Of a stretch of DNA of 64,000 bases, positions 13,644 to 24,932 are shown one piece after another. The notes beneath the pieces are model-generated. The model was not told the DNA's origin, did not search any database, and saw nothing but the letters and a program-made list of their open reading frames with translations. The DNA is from Prunella strophiata. Lineage: Eukaryota > Chordata > Aves > Passeriformes > Prunellidae. The stretch lies in NCBI GenBank assembly GCA_036583965.1, contig JAZBQD010000034.1, positions 7,576,540-7,640,539 of the forward strand, given 5' to 3'. The position numbers and the translations under genes were made by a program. Each line of letters opens with the position of its first letter. Position 1 is the stretch's first letter.

Positions 13644-16600
13644 AGATCACTACAGAACATTTGGGAGGGTGTGGAGTGTCATACCTACATAACACTGTGT
13701 ATTATTTTTACTGTGATATTGGTGGTTTGGTTTCTTTCTTTCTCCTCCCTGTCTTCTGCCTCCATTCAAGGCCACTCTCAAAATTTTTTGTGGTCAGAAA
13801 GAGGAAGTCTGAGGTACATGAGTGAGTTGAGCACACCTTCAAAGCTCACTGGTGCCTCATGCTGAGCATGGCTATAACTTCCTTGTCTTCTGAGAACTTT
13901 TACCCATTTTGTTTGTTGTTTTGAAAGGATAGGACCTCATCCTTCTTGTAAATATTTTGCTTTCAGCATTATTGTGCCCTAATCCTGAAAACTCAGTGAC
14001 TGGGAATACTTGTGAGTCTCTTTATCTGTTAAAGATTTCTTAAAATACTTGAACTGTGGGCTTGAATGTGGTCTCTTAATTCTGTGTGCATACAAGGAAG
14101 GAAGTAGCACTTGATACTAGTGGCCACACCTTATGAACCAGCTTTATATATGAAACCAGCTTTGTATCTTCAGGGAAACTTACACTCAAAGTTACATGAA
14201 TGCTACAAAGCCCAAAGAAACACAGTTGATTGGAGGGTGTAAGCTATGGTGAGAAGTGCCTCAGCCTCTCTTCCCCCAAAATAATGTATTTAATGTTTAG
14301 TTTTATGTTGTAATTGTCTATCAGGATTTATTGGGATTGACATTTTTGTGCTGGTATTTTATTTATATAAAGTGGGGTTTTGATTATATTTCACTTACAC
14401 TTTGTCCTACTTGATTAAACCTTTGTTTCCAGTAGGATTAATGTTACCTGACTGGATCACAAATAGGGAAAAATTAAAGATAAATCACGTGGTGGAAAAA
14501 AATTAAAATTGTTGCAACTTGTTTGTTACAGAAGAAAAAACCTGAAGTGTAAGGAGCAGAGTGGCAAAATAAGTGTGAGGATTGAGCAATAGTAAATTGA
14601 GTCACAGCATGCATGTGGAAGTCTCTTTAGTTCTGCAGTTACAAAAGGTGACACACATTTCATATGTCCATTTCTTTTTGGATTATACAGCTGCTGTTGT
14701 GTGACCATAGCGTGTTGAACTTTGAAAGAGATTAAATCCACAGGAATAGGAGCTACAAAGCAGTGACTCTAATCTGATGTGCCAGATGGAAGCTCACAAG
14801 AGGCAAGGAGACTGAAAACCTGCATAGGGCAGTAGCAGCATCGTTTTTATGTCTGGATCAAAACCAGAGTTACTGTTCAGTGTCCCACCAAAGAGTCAAG
14901 TGTGGCCTCGATGGCAGCTTTTCTTCCACTTGTTTGTGAAATTGGTTTTCATGCTTAAGTTTAATCGGATTTGTCACAAGAATGCTTTGTGTGTAATTGT
15001 CCTCCAATTTCAACTAAAAATGTGACCTAAAAACTAATACTGAAAACCAGTGGAAATACTATTATGGTGCTCTTACTATGTAAATTAAAAGGAAATATTT
15101 TGATTCATTCTACTTGCTGGAGCATAGCATTTATTTTTGTAAGTTACCTTTTAAAGAATGCTCTTTGAATTAAGTATAATAAAATGACAACACTATTAAG
15201 CCTTCAGAAATTGAACTGCAGAAATATGCATTTGAAGGGAAGATAGTCTATAATGGGTGAAGTTTAGGGATGGTAACTGAAGAATGTGAGGGTGGGTGTT
15301 AGGAATGAAAATTTCCCATTAAAAATGGGGAAATAAAGAAATGGGTCTGAACTTCAAATGAAGGTACACTTTGTATAGAGGTGATACAAACCCACAGTCA
15401 GTATTAACATGGCAGAATTCTTGATGAGTTTGAGAAGTTACTTACTACCACATATTAAGATACATAAAGCAGCTATGTATCTGTTGGTGAACCCACAAGG
15501 GATTGTTTTATGTAAGTGTATGAAACTATTAACACTGACATACTGCAGGGAATCTGCAGTAGGAGAGGTGAAATCAGTCTTAAATCAAGTGGGGGAGGAA
15601 GTGTTTGTTCCTTGCACAAATACACTTTAAAACTGCCATGTTCCCATGCTTCATGTTCCCAACATCTGCAAAAAATAATTCAGCTGTAGCAAGAGATTAC
15701 AAAACCTTTTAGGATATAGCATTCTGCAATTGGGAACTTCTGAGAGGGGGAAACTTTGAAAGGGAAGATTTCAGTAAGGTGCAGTGTTGGTTTCTGTAAG
15801 TGAGAGGACTGAGTTCTCTAAAAGGCTGCAATTTAATTTTTAAAGTCACTGTTCTTTTTGACAGTGTGTGTGGTGGATTTGGGGCTATTTTGTTTACTTG
15901 GTAGTCCTTTGTGATTAGAAGTTGTAAGGCACAGGAAATAGCTTTATATTTCCTTCCTCCCACAAGTTGTAATTCATTTGTGGCCATCAGGATGTTTTTC
16001 TTGGCTTATCTCTTTCTGTGCAGTTTGCCTTGCACATCTGCCACATAAATTATGAAACTGAACTTGAAAAGCTGAAAATGTATTTCAGATCCTACTGTAT
16101 ATAATGAAGATTGTATCATTGGCCAGGAGGAGTATGACTGCTCCTTGCATAGAAGGTCTGGAATAATACCTAGCATTCATGGACTAAACTGACTGGTGTC
16201 ATATTTGTAATGGTTCTGAGGAGTGGCTGAAAAATAAAGAACTTCAAACGGTCAAGTATCACTAATGTTGTGCTGTTACCTCTCTGTAACCTGAGGTATT
16301 TCACCAGACATTTTGGCAGATGGGTCCCCATCTGTTTCTTTGTTGAATGTGGACTGCTGGCTTCCTATTTGGTATCCATATGTTTTATCTGTAAGGCTCT
16401 AAATCTAAGCTGCATGTTTTATAACAAAAGTGACATTACTGACAGGAGCAAAATGAAAATGCATTAAGTTTGTTACATGTTTTTTAGTTAGTTTGTCTTC
16501 ACCCAGCAAGGGGAGAGAGGCTGGCTGAGATGGAAACATGAGTTCACTGAAGGGAAGAGCAGCACCATCTTTATTTGGAAGGCTATTAATGCCTTCTCTG

Positions 16601-16749
16601 AATAATTGTTAATAGCATTAGGTGCATAGATTCCTGAATAGCCATTGTATTGTTTGGGATAACAGGTGGAAAAATGATGTCCTCTGTCTGTGAACCAGTC
16701 TGCACATTGAGCTCTCTAAGATAACAAGTGCCAGTGTCATAGGGTAGTG

Positions 16750-16799
16750 AAATCTGATCCTGAAATGCATTTTTAAATCTGATCCTGAAATGCATTTTT
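16750..16799 (+). repeat. Exact 25-bp tandem duplication
   Basis: Two identical 25-bp units (16750-16774 and 16775-16799), each starting AAATCTGATCCTGAAATG and ending in five T, lie head to tail with no mismatch. This suggests a recent slippage or duplication event. Confidence 0.9.
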
Positions 16800-19700
16800 C
16801 TGTTTGACTTTGTATTAAATCCTTTCAGTTTGTTGGAACACAAGTTTGGACCAGTGATCATCTGGAATATCTCAGAGCCTGAAGGAAGGGATGCTCACAG
16901 AAACAAGTGGAGTTGGTAGATGCTGCCCTTGGTTATGGGGTGCTGCTTGCTCCATGTCCTGGCCCCTGGTGGTTTGGGAGGCGGCGCTGTGCGGGTCGGG
17001 ATCAGTTCTTTTTTAGCTCACCAATTCAAATGCTCTGTTGAAAGTATTTCATGCCCAGATGGATAAGTATTAAATGATTTTTTTTTTTTAATTAGCAAAA
17101 GTGTTTCTGGAAACTAATTAACAGTTTAATAGATGCCAAGATTCTTACACCTGGGAGTGGGGGAGATGTATCCTATACTCGGGCAAGTTGTGTAGCTTTT
17201 TTATTTACTGTGTGTTCTCAGTAGTTGAAACTAACTTGTGCACTCAATTTAAAAAAGGATCATTTAACATTAAAGCAGCTGCTTTGCATTCTCAGAAAGC
17301 TTTCCCTCCCTCCTTTACAGAAACCTTTTAATCTAGATACTAAAAATAGTTCAGATGCATGACTCACAGGAGTTAAATGGTGAGATGAGGTGGTGTTCAC
17401 TCCTCTCTGAGGTCTTCATCTTAATTGCGTGTGTGTCTGTGGGTGGGGGTCTTTTGGATAACTGTATTGTGAAAGTATTGCCAGGGCCTGCCTTGTCTCT
17501 TCTTCAGATGGTGAATGTTCACTCGGCTCGTTATAGAGTGCATTCAATCCTTCACTCTTTGAAAAAACAAATACAGCTATAATCTCCAATGTCTAGAAGC
17601 AACTCTATATAATGTTAGTGTCATTTTGCCTTAAGTTGCTCAACCCCTCTACTGGTTTTTGGGAAATCCGAGCACAAATTGCTGCTGTTGCATTTGGATA
17701 ATGCACCATGGGTCATGTGAGCAGTCACTCGTGGTCCCTTTCTTGTCTTAGTGGGTGACTGTGGCTTCTCAGCGAGAGGGAGCTGTTGGGAAATCAGTTG
17801 CTGGGAGACAAAGGCAGCCCTTGAACTGCAGGGGCAGAGAGCTGGCCCAGCCTCCAGGTGGGAGTTGCTGCTGCTTTCAGTTCAGAGCTTTACCTGGAGC
17901 TACCTCCATGCTGGTAACACCCCATCCCTGAGAGAAAGCACTGCAGTTGTCACCTTGGTGCCTTTCCATAGAAATGGTGGGATGTTAAGGTGGAGATAGG
18001 AAAGGTGAATAAATGAACCATGTGCATGTGTTCTTCTCTAGTCACTTCAAGCAAACTTCCCTGTGCTGTAATTTAATGTTTTCTTAACTATTTTATGCCC
18101 TTTATGAACCTTTCTGGTTGAATGATGCAGTCCACTCAGTTTTAGTTCCAAAAAGCACCAGCACAAAGCTGTGGAATAGTTTTCCTTACTGGGGTTTGTC
18201 CATGTGGAATGTAAGGACTGTTACTGTGATGGTCTCCTTTGCAATGTGACCAATTGAAGTGATGAGATTTGATTCAGAGTCAGTAACATCTGTTCTGTCA
18301 TGACCAAGTTTAAAGTGTGCTTTGCCTTTGTTCACTGTGAAAGTCACAGGAAACACAGAGACAACTTTCTAAAAATAAGGAAACTGCTAACAAAATTATT
18401 AAAAGAATGAGATTAAACTATTAGTATGTGACACTCACTATTGAAGGGATAATGTTAAACGTTATTCAAAAGATAAAATCATGTTGTGTCTGTTTTGGCA
18501 CATTAAATAACAAAAGGTTAAAATATGTGCTTCTTGTAAGACTTTGGCACCACACTTCATATTGCTGTACAGTAACAGAGCTTCTCTTGTCCTCTGTTTA
18601 TCCAGACCCTGCCTGTTCTAATAGACTAATTTCTCTAAAAAAAAAGAAAAAAATCTTCAGTGTTGCTGTTTGTTTGAATAGCATTAATATTCATACTGTA
18701 TGTATGGTACATACATCTGAGTAAAGCCTGAGTTTTTATTCTTCTGTGCTTAGTCCTTAAGCAGATATTTGCAGAATGGTGTCTCACTGGAAACTGTTAA
18801 CGGTGGTAAAATGTACAAAGTTTCTTATCTCAGCTTTTAGTATTTTAGTGTTCCCAGTTGTAAAATTAAGAAAAAGGAAAACAGAAGGTGCATAATCCAG
18901 TGGTGTCCTTGGAGTAATAGTTAAAGGCATAATATTATGCACATAGGAGTTCCATGTATACATGATACTGTAATTGGTTTGAAATATACATTGAAAAAAT
19001 ATAAACGTGTAGCCAGGTTTCTTGTTCCTGCAGCCGAGTCCCTCAGCACAGTGGGCAGCTTCCCAGAGGCTTGAGAAGTGTTTCTAATTAGGCTCACCCT
19101 GTCCAATCCAATACCTTTATCATCACTATAAAGAAACTGTTGTAATGTCCCCTCTCTGTGGCTTCTGGTTATTTTAGTTGTCATAAGATTAGACCTGGCA
19201 TTTCACAAATCTTCTGTGGATGTGATGCCCAGAGTTGTGCTTGTGCCCTGGGTGACGCCACCCACATCAATGGCAGCTCTAATCCTGACCGTGCCTTTAA
19301 TGGAGTGCTCTGACTCTCGCCCCAGGGCATATTCAAGGCTTTTTTTACATTTGTGGAGAAACATTGGCAAAGATCTGTTAGGCTTTCTGATTCCTTAATA
19401 TGTTTTCAAGTAAGTTCCATTCTGAATGGATGGATAGATATTTATTATTCTTTCATTACCTTTAGTGTATAAATACCTCCTTTTCTCATGGTGCCTATTT
19501 TTTTTGAGTGCAGGTTAGCTGTGCACATGCTGTTGAAAGGTTTCTGCATGTTTAAGAAACTGCTGGTATTTGAGCATTCATACGAAATGCTGAGTTTATT
19601 TGATATTTGAAGATCTGAAAATTTGATGTATAACACTATTTCTTTCCTGATGAATGATTATCTTAGAAATAGTTCTTCCAAAAAACATTGCTTCCAAAAT

Positions 19701-20561
19701 CTGGCCATGAACTACAAGCTTCCTTTGAGTTGTGATTTCATGCACTTGAATGTATTGTCGGGGTGGTGAGGGAACAGAACACCACTGACCATGGGAAAAA
19801 TGTGGAAGATAGAGGAGATGCTTGGGGGAAGGTGTGAAGTGGAAATATCTGTGTGATGTTCTTTAGGGAAGACCATGGGCAGTGGAGTATTTACTCCTAG
19901 TGCTTTATGCTGCGTCCTGAGTTCTCACCAAAGTGTTAAATCACATAAACAAAAATTGTTGCATCTTGTCCTTTAGCAGGTTTGCTGGAAGTGTATTTAA
20001 ATCATTTCTATGAAATGTTGTTTGAGAGTTAATTTTAGAGTAGATACTAACTGAGAAAATACTCTTCCATTTATGTTGACTATATGTAGAGCCTTGTGTC
20101 CCCACATCCATGTTTCCAAAGAGTTTCTGATTCAAGGTGCATGGTGTAGAGAGAATTAGGGTGGGATTTTTTTTTTTCAGTGTGGAGCCAGCAATGATTG
20201 ATGTGGATAATTAGTTGAGGCACAACAAAACTAATTGTAATGTTACCAATTGGAAGCTATTACTGGAAGCAGTACAGTTATGGTTGTGTATAAGTGATTG
20301 TAATCTCCTAACAGATAATTGACTTCAGTTAGAGCATATGAATCTGTAGAGAGCATCTTGTAGTCCTGAGCAATGAAAAATCTTCACTCTGAAACAAACA
20401 TTTCTATTCAGGATGTAGTGTTTATTTAATTTTTTATTAGCATCTTGGGTGAGAAGTACAATGATTTTACTTTGCCAGCATAAAAGTCATTTTAAAAAGA
20501 TTTTCTTAGTCTGGAATAGAAAAAAAAATCTTTTTCAGTAATTATTTTGTGGCTATTTTAT

Positions 20562-20571
20562 GGGGGGGGGG
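20562..20571 (+). repeat. Poly(G) run of 10
   Basis: Ten consecutive G lie in otherwise AT-rich intron 1. It is simple sequence and also a spot prone to sequencing error. Confidence 0.8.
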
Positions 20572-21951
20572 AAAGAAAAACTAATGGTGATGAAGCACTA
20601 ACATGTTACTGAGAGCAGAATGTACCTCATGCCCATCAATATTGTCCTGAGCATTACAGCTTGATTCATGTGTTGTGTAAAATCAGAAGCCTGAGCAGAG
20701 TAGGCAGATATATCTATTGGAGTCTGTTGCAATGAAACACAAATAGAAGTTTTCTGCAGATACATCTATCACTTACTAGTGGTCATGTGTATTTATGTCC
20801 ACGTTGTGGGTTACATTCAGTATCTGCTGATAGGGAGGAGGAAGACAGGGCTGCTCTGTCTGCCTGTTCTGTGTGTCATCTGTGAAGGGTTCCTGCACTC
20901 TGTAAGGTTTCATTTTCATGCAGGCCATCCACAAGCTGCCTTTCATTTCCCTGTTTTAAAGAAAAGTGCTGAGGACAGTCTCAGACCCGTAGGATTTTTA
21001 TCCTCTTCATGCCTGGAAGTTCAAGTGTTCTCAGACTATTGCTACTGTAAAGGTTGAAGTGGCAGATATTGAAGGGTGTTTTGGCTGTACCTTCACAGAG
21101 TCTCTGATCTGAGTTTTATATGAGGAGGTACAGAACTTCTTGTCCCCTCTTGCTGCCTGTTTGTTCTCCCTAATGCCAGCTAAACATAATTCTTACTTCA
21201 AATTACACAATTGAGATAGGTTCAATACTGCTCTCCCCTTTTACATCCCTCTCCTCTTCCCCTCTTGCTTATTTTTTGCTTTTTTAGCGCATTGTAAGGT
21301 ATGACACCTGGACCCAGATAAAATCTTTACCTCAGATGTACAAATCTCAAAATGCAACTTAGAACAAAATTTGAAGCTATTTACAATTGATTGAATTATT
21401 TGAAAAATGCAGACAAAATTGTGGACATAGTAGGATTTCAGGATATGTAGTACAACTATTAATTTTCAAATATGTCATATGATAGTTAATAAAATGCATG
21501 TAAAATACTTAAGGGGAAATGTGTCTTTTTTTCTGCTGCAGTTGGAGATGGTCAGGTATTTACAGCTAGTACTGATTTTATTAGCAATGTCCATTTATTC
21601 ACTTAAGAGGAATTTAGTCTCAGACTTGAGCTACCTGTTCAGTGTTGCTGTAAACTGCAGATGCAGACATTTAAAGTTGCAAGAAAATTAAAAGCATTTT
21701 GCTCACTGTCACAGTGTTGCTTGTTCCATAGAGATGTGACAGTGCCCTCTCTTGGCTTTTGAAAACAATTTTATTTTTTAAAAAAGGAAATTATACTGAA
21801 ATCACTTGGGAGAGGTACAATAAAGAGTAAAAAGAATCTGTTGTCATTAATCTGTTTGAATAGACTTAAATGTAAGACACAGAAGAATGTAACAGTTTGT
21901 GATGTTCATGTCAACCCCTTTATTGCTGTACCCATTTTTTGGATGTAACTT

Positions 21952-22209
21952 TCAAAATACACTTTCCTGCTTAGTATCTTTGTCCATGTCAGAAGTTTCT
22001 GTAAATGTTCTTGTCACGAGATTGCAGTGGTGCAGGGTCTCTGTGAACGATTTGGGGTGAATCCAGATGTATTCTGCCAGATAAGGGGGGCTGTCAGCCC
22101 TGCCTGAGAAGTTCCTTTCTGTCAGCCCCGGGTGTTGCACGGCCGTTTGTTTGCAGAGCAGCCTGTCCATGCGATCCAGCACGATTCCCTGGAAGCTGCC
22201 CAGGATAAA
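21952..22209 (-). other. GC-rich island in intron 1 with an unrecognised minus-strand open frame
   Basis: On the - strand a frame runs from just after an in-frame TAG (22210-22212) to a TGA at 21952-21954, about 85 codons. It includes VLDRMDRLLCKQTAVQHPG and AEYIWIHPKSFTETLHHC. Third codon positions are mostly G or C, unlike the AT-rich flanks. An AATAAA on the same strand lies about 30 nt after the stop (+ strand TTTATT at about 21919). An AGATAAG GATA-type site lies at 22079-22085. I do not recognise the peptide. It could be an antisense exon, an old coding remnant or a conserved enhancer. Confidence 0.3.
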
Positions 22210-23581
22210 CTAATCAGAGAGCCCCCCCTGGTGTCGGAAAGTGTCCTCGGATATTAAATTTATATCAATCACAGGAAGTCTTGGCAATCAAGCTAGTCAC
22301 TTTTTCCCTTCACATCTGGACATAAATTATTTTTTTGCTGCAAAGGTCACAGGAATCATGGGTAGGGCAGGGAATGAGGGCCATAGAAAACATGGGAAAG
22401 GAAGAATAAAACTGTATTTCCACCTTTTTAGAAATGGTTATTTTTAAGTGACCTGGAATGATGCCAAACTATACAACAGTGAGAGGGGTTTTTTTTCTCC
22501 TTGAAGTTTACATTTGTTCCTGAATTAAATGTGGCTCTAAGATGCTTTGGTTTGGAATGGTTCATTCCATTAGATCTCAGCTTGGCATTTATAAAAGAGC
22601 TTTCTCCTAGTTGCTGAGAACAATAACTTTTCTGCAGGAGGGGTTTAGAAGTCGAGCATGTTTCTGTACTTAGGGAGGCTTAACTGCACCTTTTTTCTCT
22701 TGGCATTACTTAATTTCCCCTGTTTTCCTTCCGTTTCCCCCTTCCAGCCCTGCTGCTGCTTTAGCCACGTGCCCTGAGCTCTTGCATAGCCAATGCTACC
22801 ATTTATTTTTGTACACTAAGTTTGCATCTCTTCAAGCATTTTCCATTCTTAAATTCTTTGCTCCAAGAAATTAAGGAAATACTTCATTTTATGCTTCCCC
22901 CTCCCAAGTCTCCATCAAGTCTCTCAAACAAATGCTGAAGGAGGGGTTATAAAAACAAGCAGAACCTTTCCATTCAGTTCCCTGCCTTTCCTTGCTTTGG
23001 ACAAGGGAAGCAGTGTGCTGGAAGCTGCAAATCCTGGAGCTTTGGGGTTGTGTTTTTTCCATACATGTGGGAAATAAAGATGGGCTTGGTTTACATTTGT
23101 ATGTACAGTAAAGAAAATACCAGAAACAGAAGCTTGAGGTGTATTCAGCATAAATGAATTTGTAAAACCTTAATTGCTGTTGTTCCAAACTGCTGCTGTG
23201 TTCTTACATGCTTGTTGTAATATAGATAGGTTCTGGGAGCTTGCTGATTATTTATTCAGTCATGTAGCTTATGCTCTCTTTAGACACAAAGTTGAATAAA
23301 ATCATACATCAGGATCTGACAGCAGGAATTCTCATGCTGAGCATCCAAGATTAAGTCCAGAAATTTTATTCTGTTTTAACAATTACCTTCTGTGTCCCCT
23401 TTCAGACTTAAGGGGATTTCATTCTTGTTTCTGTTGTTTATATCTCCCACTTCCAAGATCTTTGCTATCCTTATGCCAAATAAAATTGAGCAGGAGTTGC
23501 TTGAATGCTGCTTTGTGCAAACTCCTGCATGGACAGAGGCATAACTGTTGGGATGACTATTGAGCATCTTGGTTTGTTTTG

Positions 23582-23598
23582 TTTTTTTTTTTTTTTTT
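23582..23598 (+). repeat. Poly(T) tract in intron 1
   Basis: An uninterrupted run of 17 T, followed by CTCCTTTTAG, which looks like a polypyrimidine tract and AG. No exon of CLINT1 fits after it. Confidence 0.8.
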
Positions 23599-23979
23599 CT
23601 CCTTTTAGGTCATTCAGTTTCAGAAGAGGTTCTTAAGCAGCAAATGCTTTCTCCACATTGCATTATAAATCATTAGATCTTTCCTACAGTTTAATTAATT
23701 TGGTTTTGTGGGTTAGTTTGTGTTGAAAGTACTCACAGGGGTTTTTCTTAGCTTCTGAATCAGTTATGATGTACTTTTAAGGAACCTTTCAAACTTCTGA
23801 CATGCTAGGTGTGAATACATTGTTTGAGTACACTCCAGGTATGAGGGGAAAGCAGAGACCAGCAGGTCTCCTTTCATTGCTGATTTCATTGCTGGGTGAG
23901 TCCTGATGCTCCAGAAGCAGAGAGCAGTTTTCAAACATTCTCACTGTGAATGAGGTTTTAGGGCTCACTCACCTTAAAA

Positions 23980-24008
23980 GATTAAGGGAAGGTATTTTTC
24001 CCTTAATC
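23980..24008. repeat. 11-bp inverted repeat (hairpin)
   Basis: GATTAAGGGAA (23980-23990) and TTCCCTTAATC (23998-24008) are exact reverse complements around a 7-nt loop. No function is recognised. Confidence 0.65.
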
Positions 24009-24827
24009 CTGGATCTGGATGCTTTTAGAGGCACAAAGGAGGTTGCTGGGCTCATATGTTTGTTACCTGTTTTAAGGCTTAATTAAGAAGAAATCACATA
24101 TTTACTATTTTAATATTAACATCATAGAAAAAAATCTTTTCCAAGTAAGGCTTTTCTGTGACCTCTTGAAGAGACAGCTTGAGCTCCTTGCAGTATTTGC
24201 ATTGCTGTAATTGCAACTGAGTGTTCTACAGCTTCTCTTTTGCTGTTTTCACTTAAAAAATTAAATTAAAGCTAGGAAACAGACTTTCTAGTGAATCTCA
24301 TCTCTCTTACTTTAGTCTTCCATGTGATTTTTTTATTTGTTAGTTTTTCGCTAACACCTGTTTGGTACTGATGCTCTTGATTTTCTCTTGTAACAGTCAT
24401 TCCCCAAAAAAATTGCCTCTGATTGAATTATAAAGCCCCTTGCAAATAACTCTGTACCATTACAAGAACCTGTAAGCAAACCATACCTAGCTGTAGAAGC
24501 CATCAGCTTTGACTCTGGTGCTTTGGTTTGCATTTTAATTTGACCCAAAGCCATTTTTACTGGACTGAATCCAGCTGTAATGTAATCCCCAGTTTCTCAT
24601 CTGTATTCTTGAAGACTAATAGAATAGTAAAACCTTCTTAAAGATAACTTAAATGTGGTGTATAGTGTCCTCAGGGTAACTTGTGCACTAAAGCTGTTTT
24701 CTTTCCCACTCTGTAGAGGTATCTCATTAAGTGAGATCTGCACTAGTGTCATTATTAAGTTTTCATGTGTTTCTCAGTTTTGATGCTAATCTTCATGTGT
24801 GTGAATTTTTTTTTTTTTCCTTTGCAG

Positions 24828-24932
24828 CACCAATGTGGTTATGAATTATTCAGAAATAGAGTCTAAGGTTCGAGAAGCAACCAATGATGATCCATGGGGA
24901 CCTTCAGGGCAGCTCATGGGAGAGATTGCCAA
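24828..24932 (+). CDS. CLINT1: CLINT1 exon 2 (ENTH domain, helices 1-2)
   Basis: It begins after a pyrimidine tract and the acceptor TTTGCAG and ends before the donor GTAAGTGA. The first base completes the alanine codon split with the missing exon 1, and the last two bases (AA) begin a lysine codon. It encodes T15 to A48, including TNVVMNYSEIESKVREAT and the family-typical NDDPWGPSG. By homology to ENTH domains this covers the early helices, near the phosphoinositide-binding face. The upstream exon (MLNMWKVRELVDKA in the family) is not found in the preceding 24.8 kb. Confidence 0.97.

Larger units (their letters stand above)
1..24827 (+). other. CLINT1: CLINT1 intron 1 (3' part; donor outside window)
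   Basis: No exon encoding the CLINT1 N-terminus (MLNMWKVRELVDKA-like) is found here, and exon 2 begins with the third base of a split codon, so this stretch is intron 1. The first ~270 bases are GC-richer, which suggests the CpG-island promoter and exon 1 lie just upstream (inference). The rest is AT-rich and more T than A on this strand. Items listed separately are a CR1 (565-920), a GC-rich patch (3090-3640), inverted repeats (3960-4019, 13611-13643, 23980-24008), a 25-bp tandem duplication (16750-16799) and a GC-rich open-frame island (21952-22209). I see no coding exon in 925-3090, 3640-13600, 13650-16740, 16800-21950 or 22210-24800. Confidence 0.85.

Noticed and set aside
23582..23640. 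Possible alternative exon after a T17 tract and CTCCTTTTAG
   Set aside because: The following sequence gives no CLINT1-like frame and no credible donor at a suitable distance.
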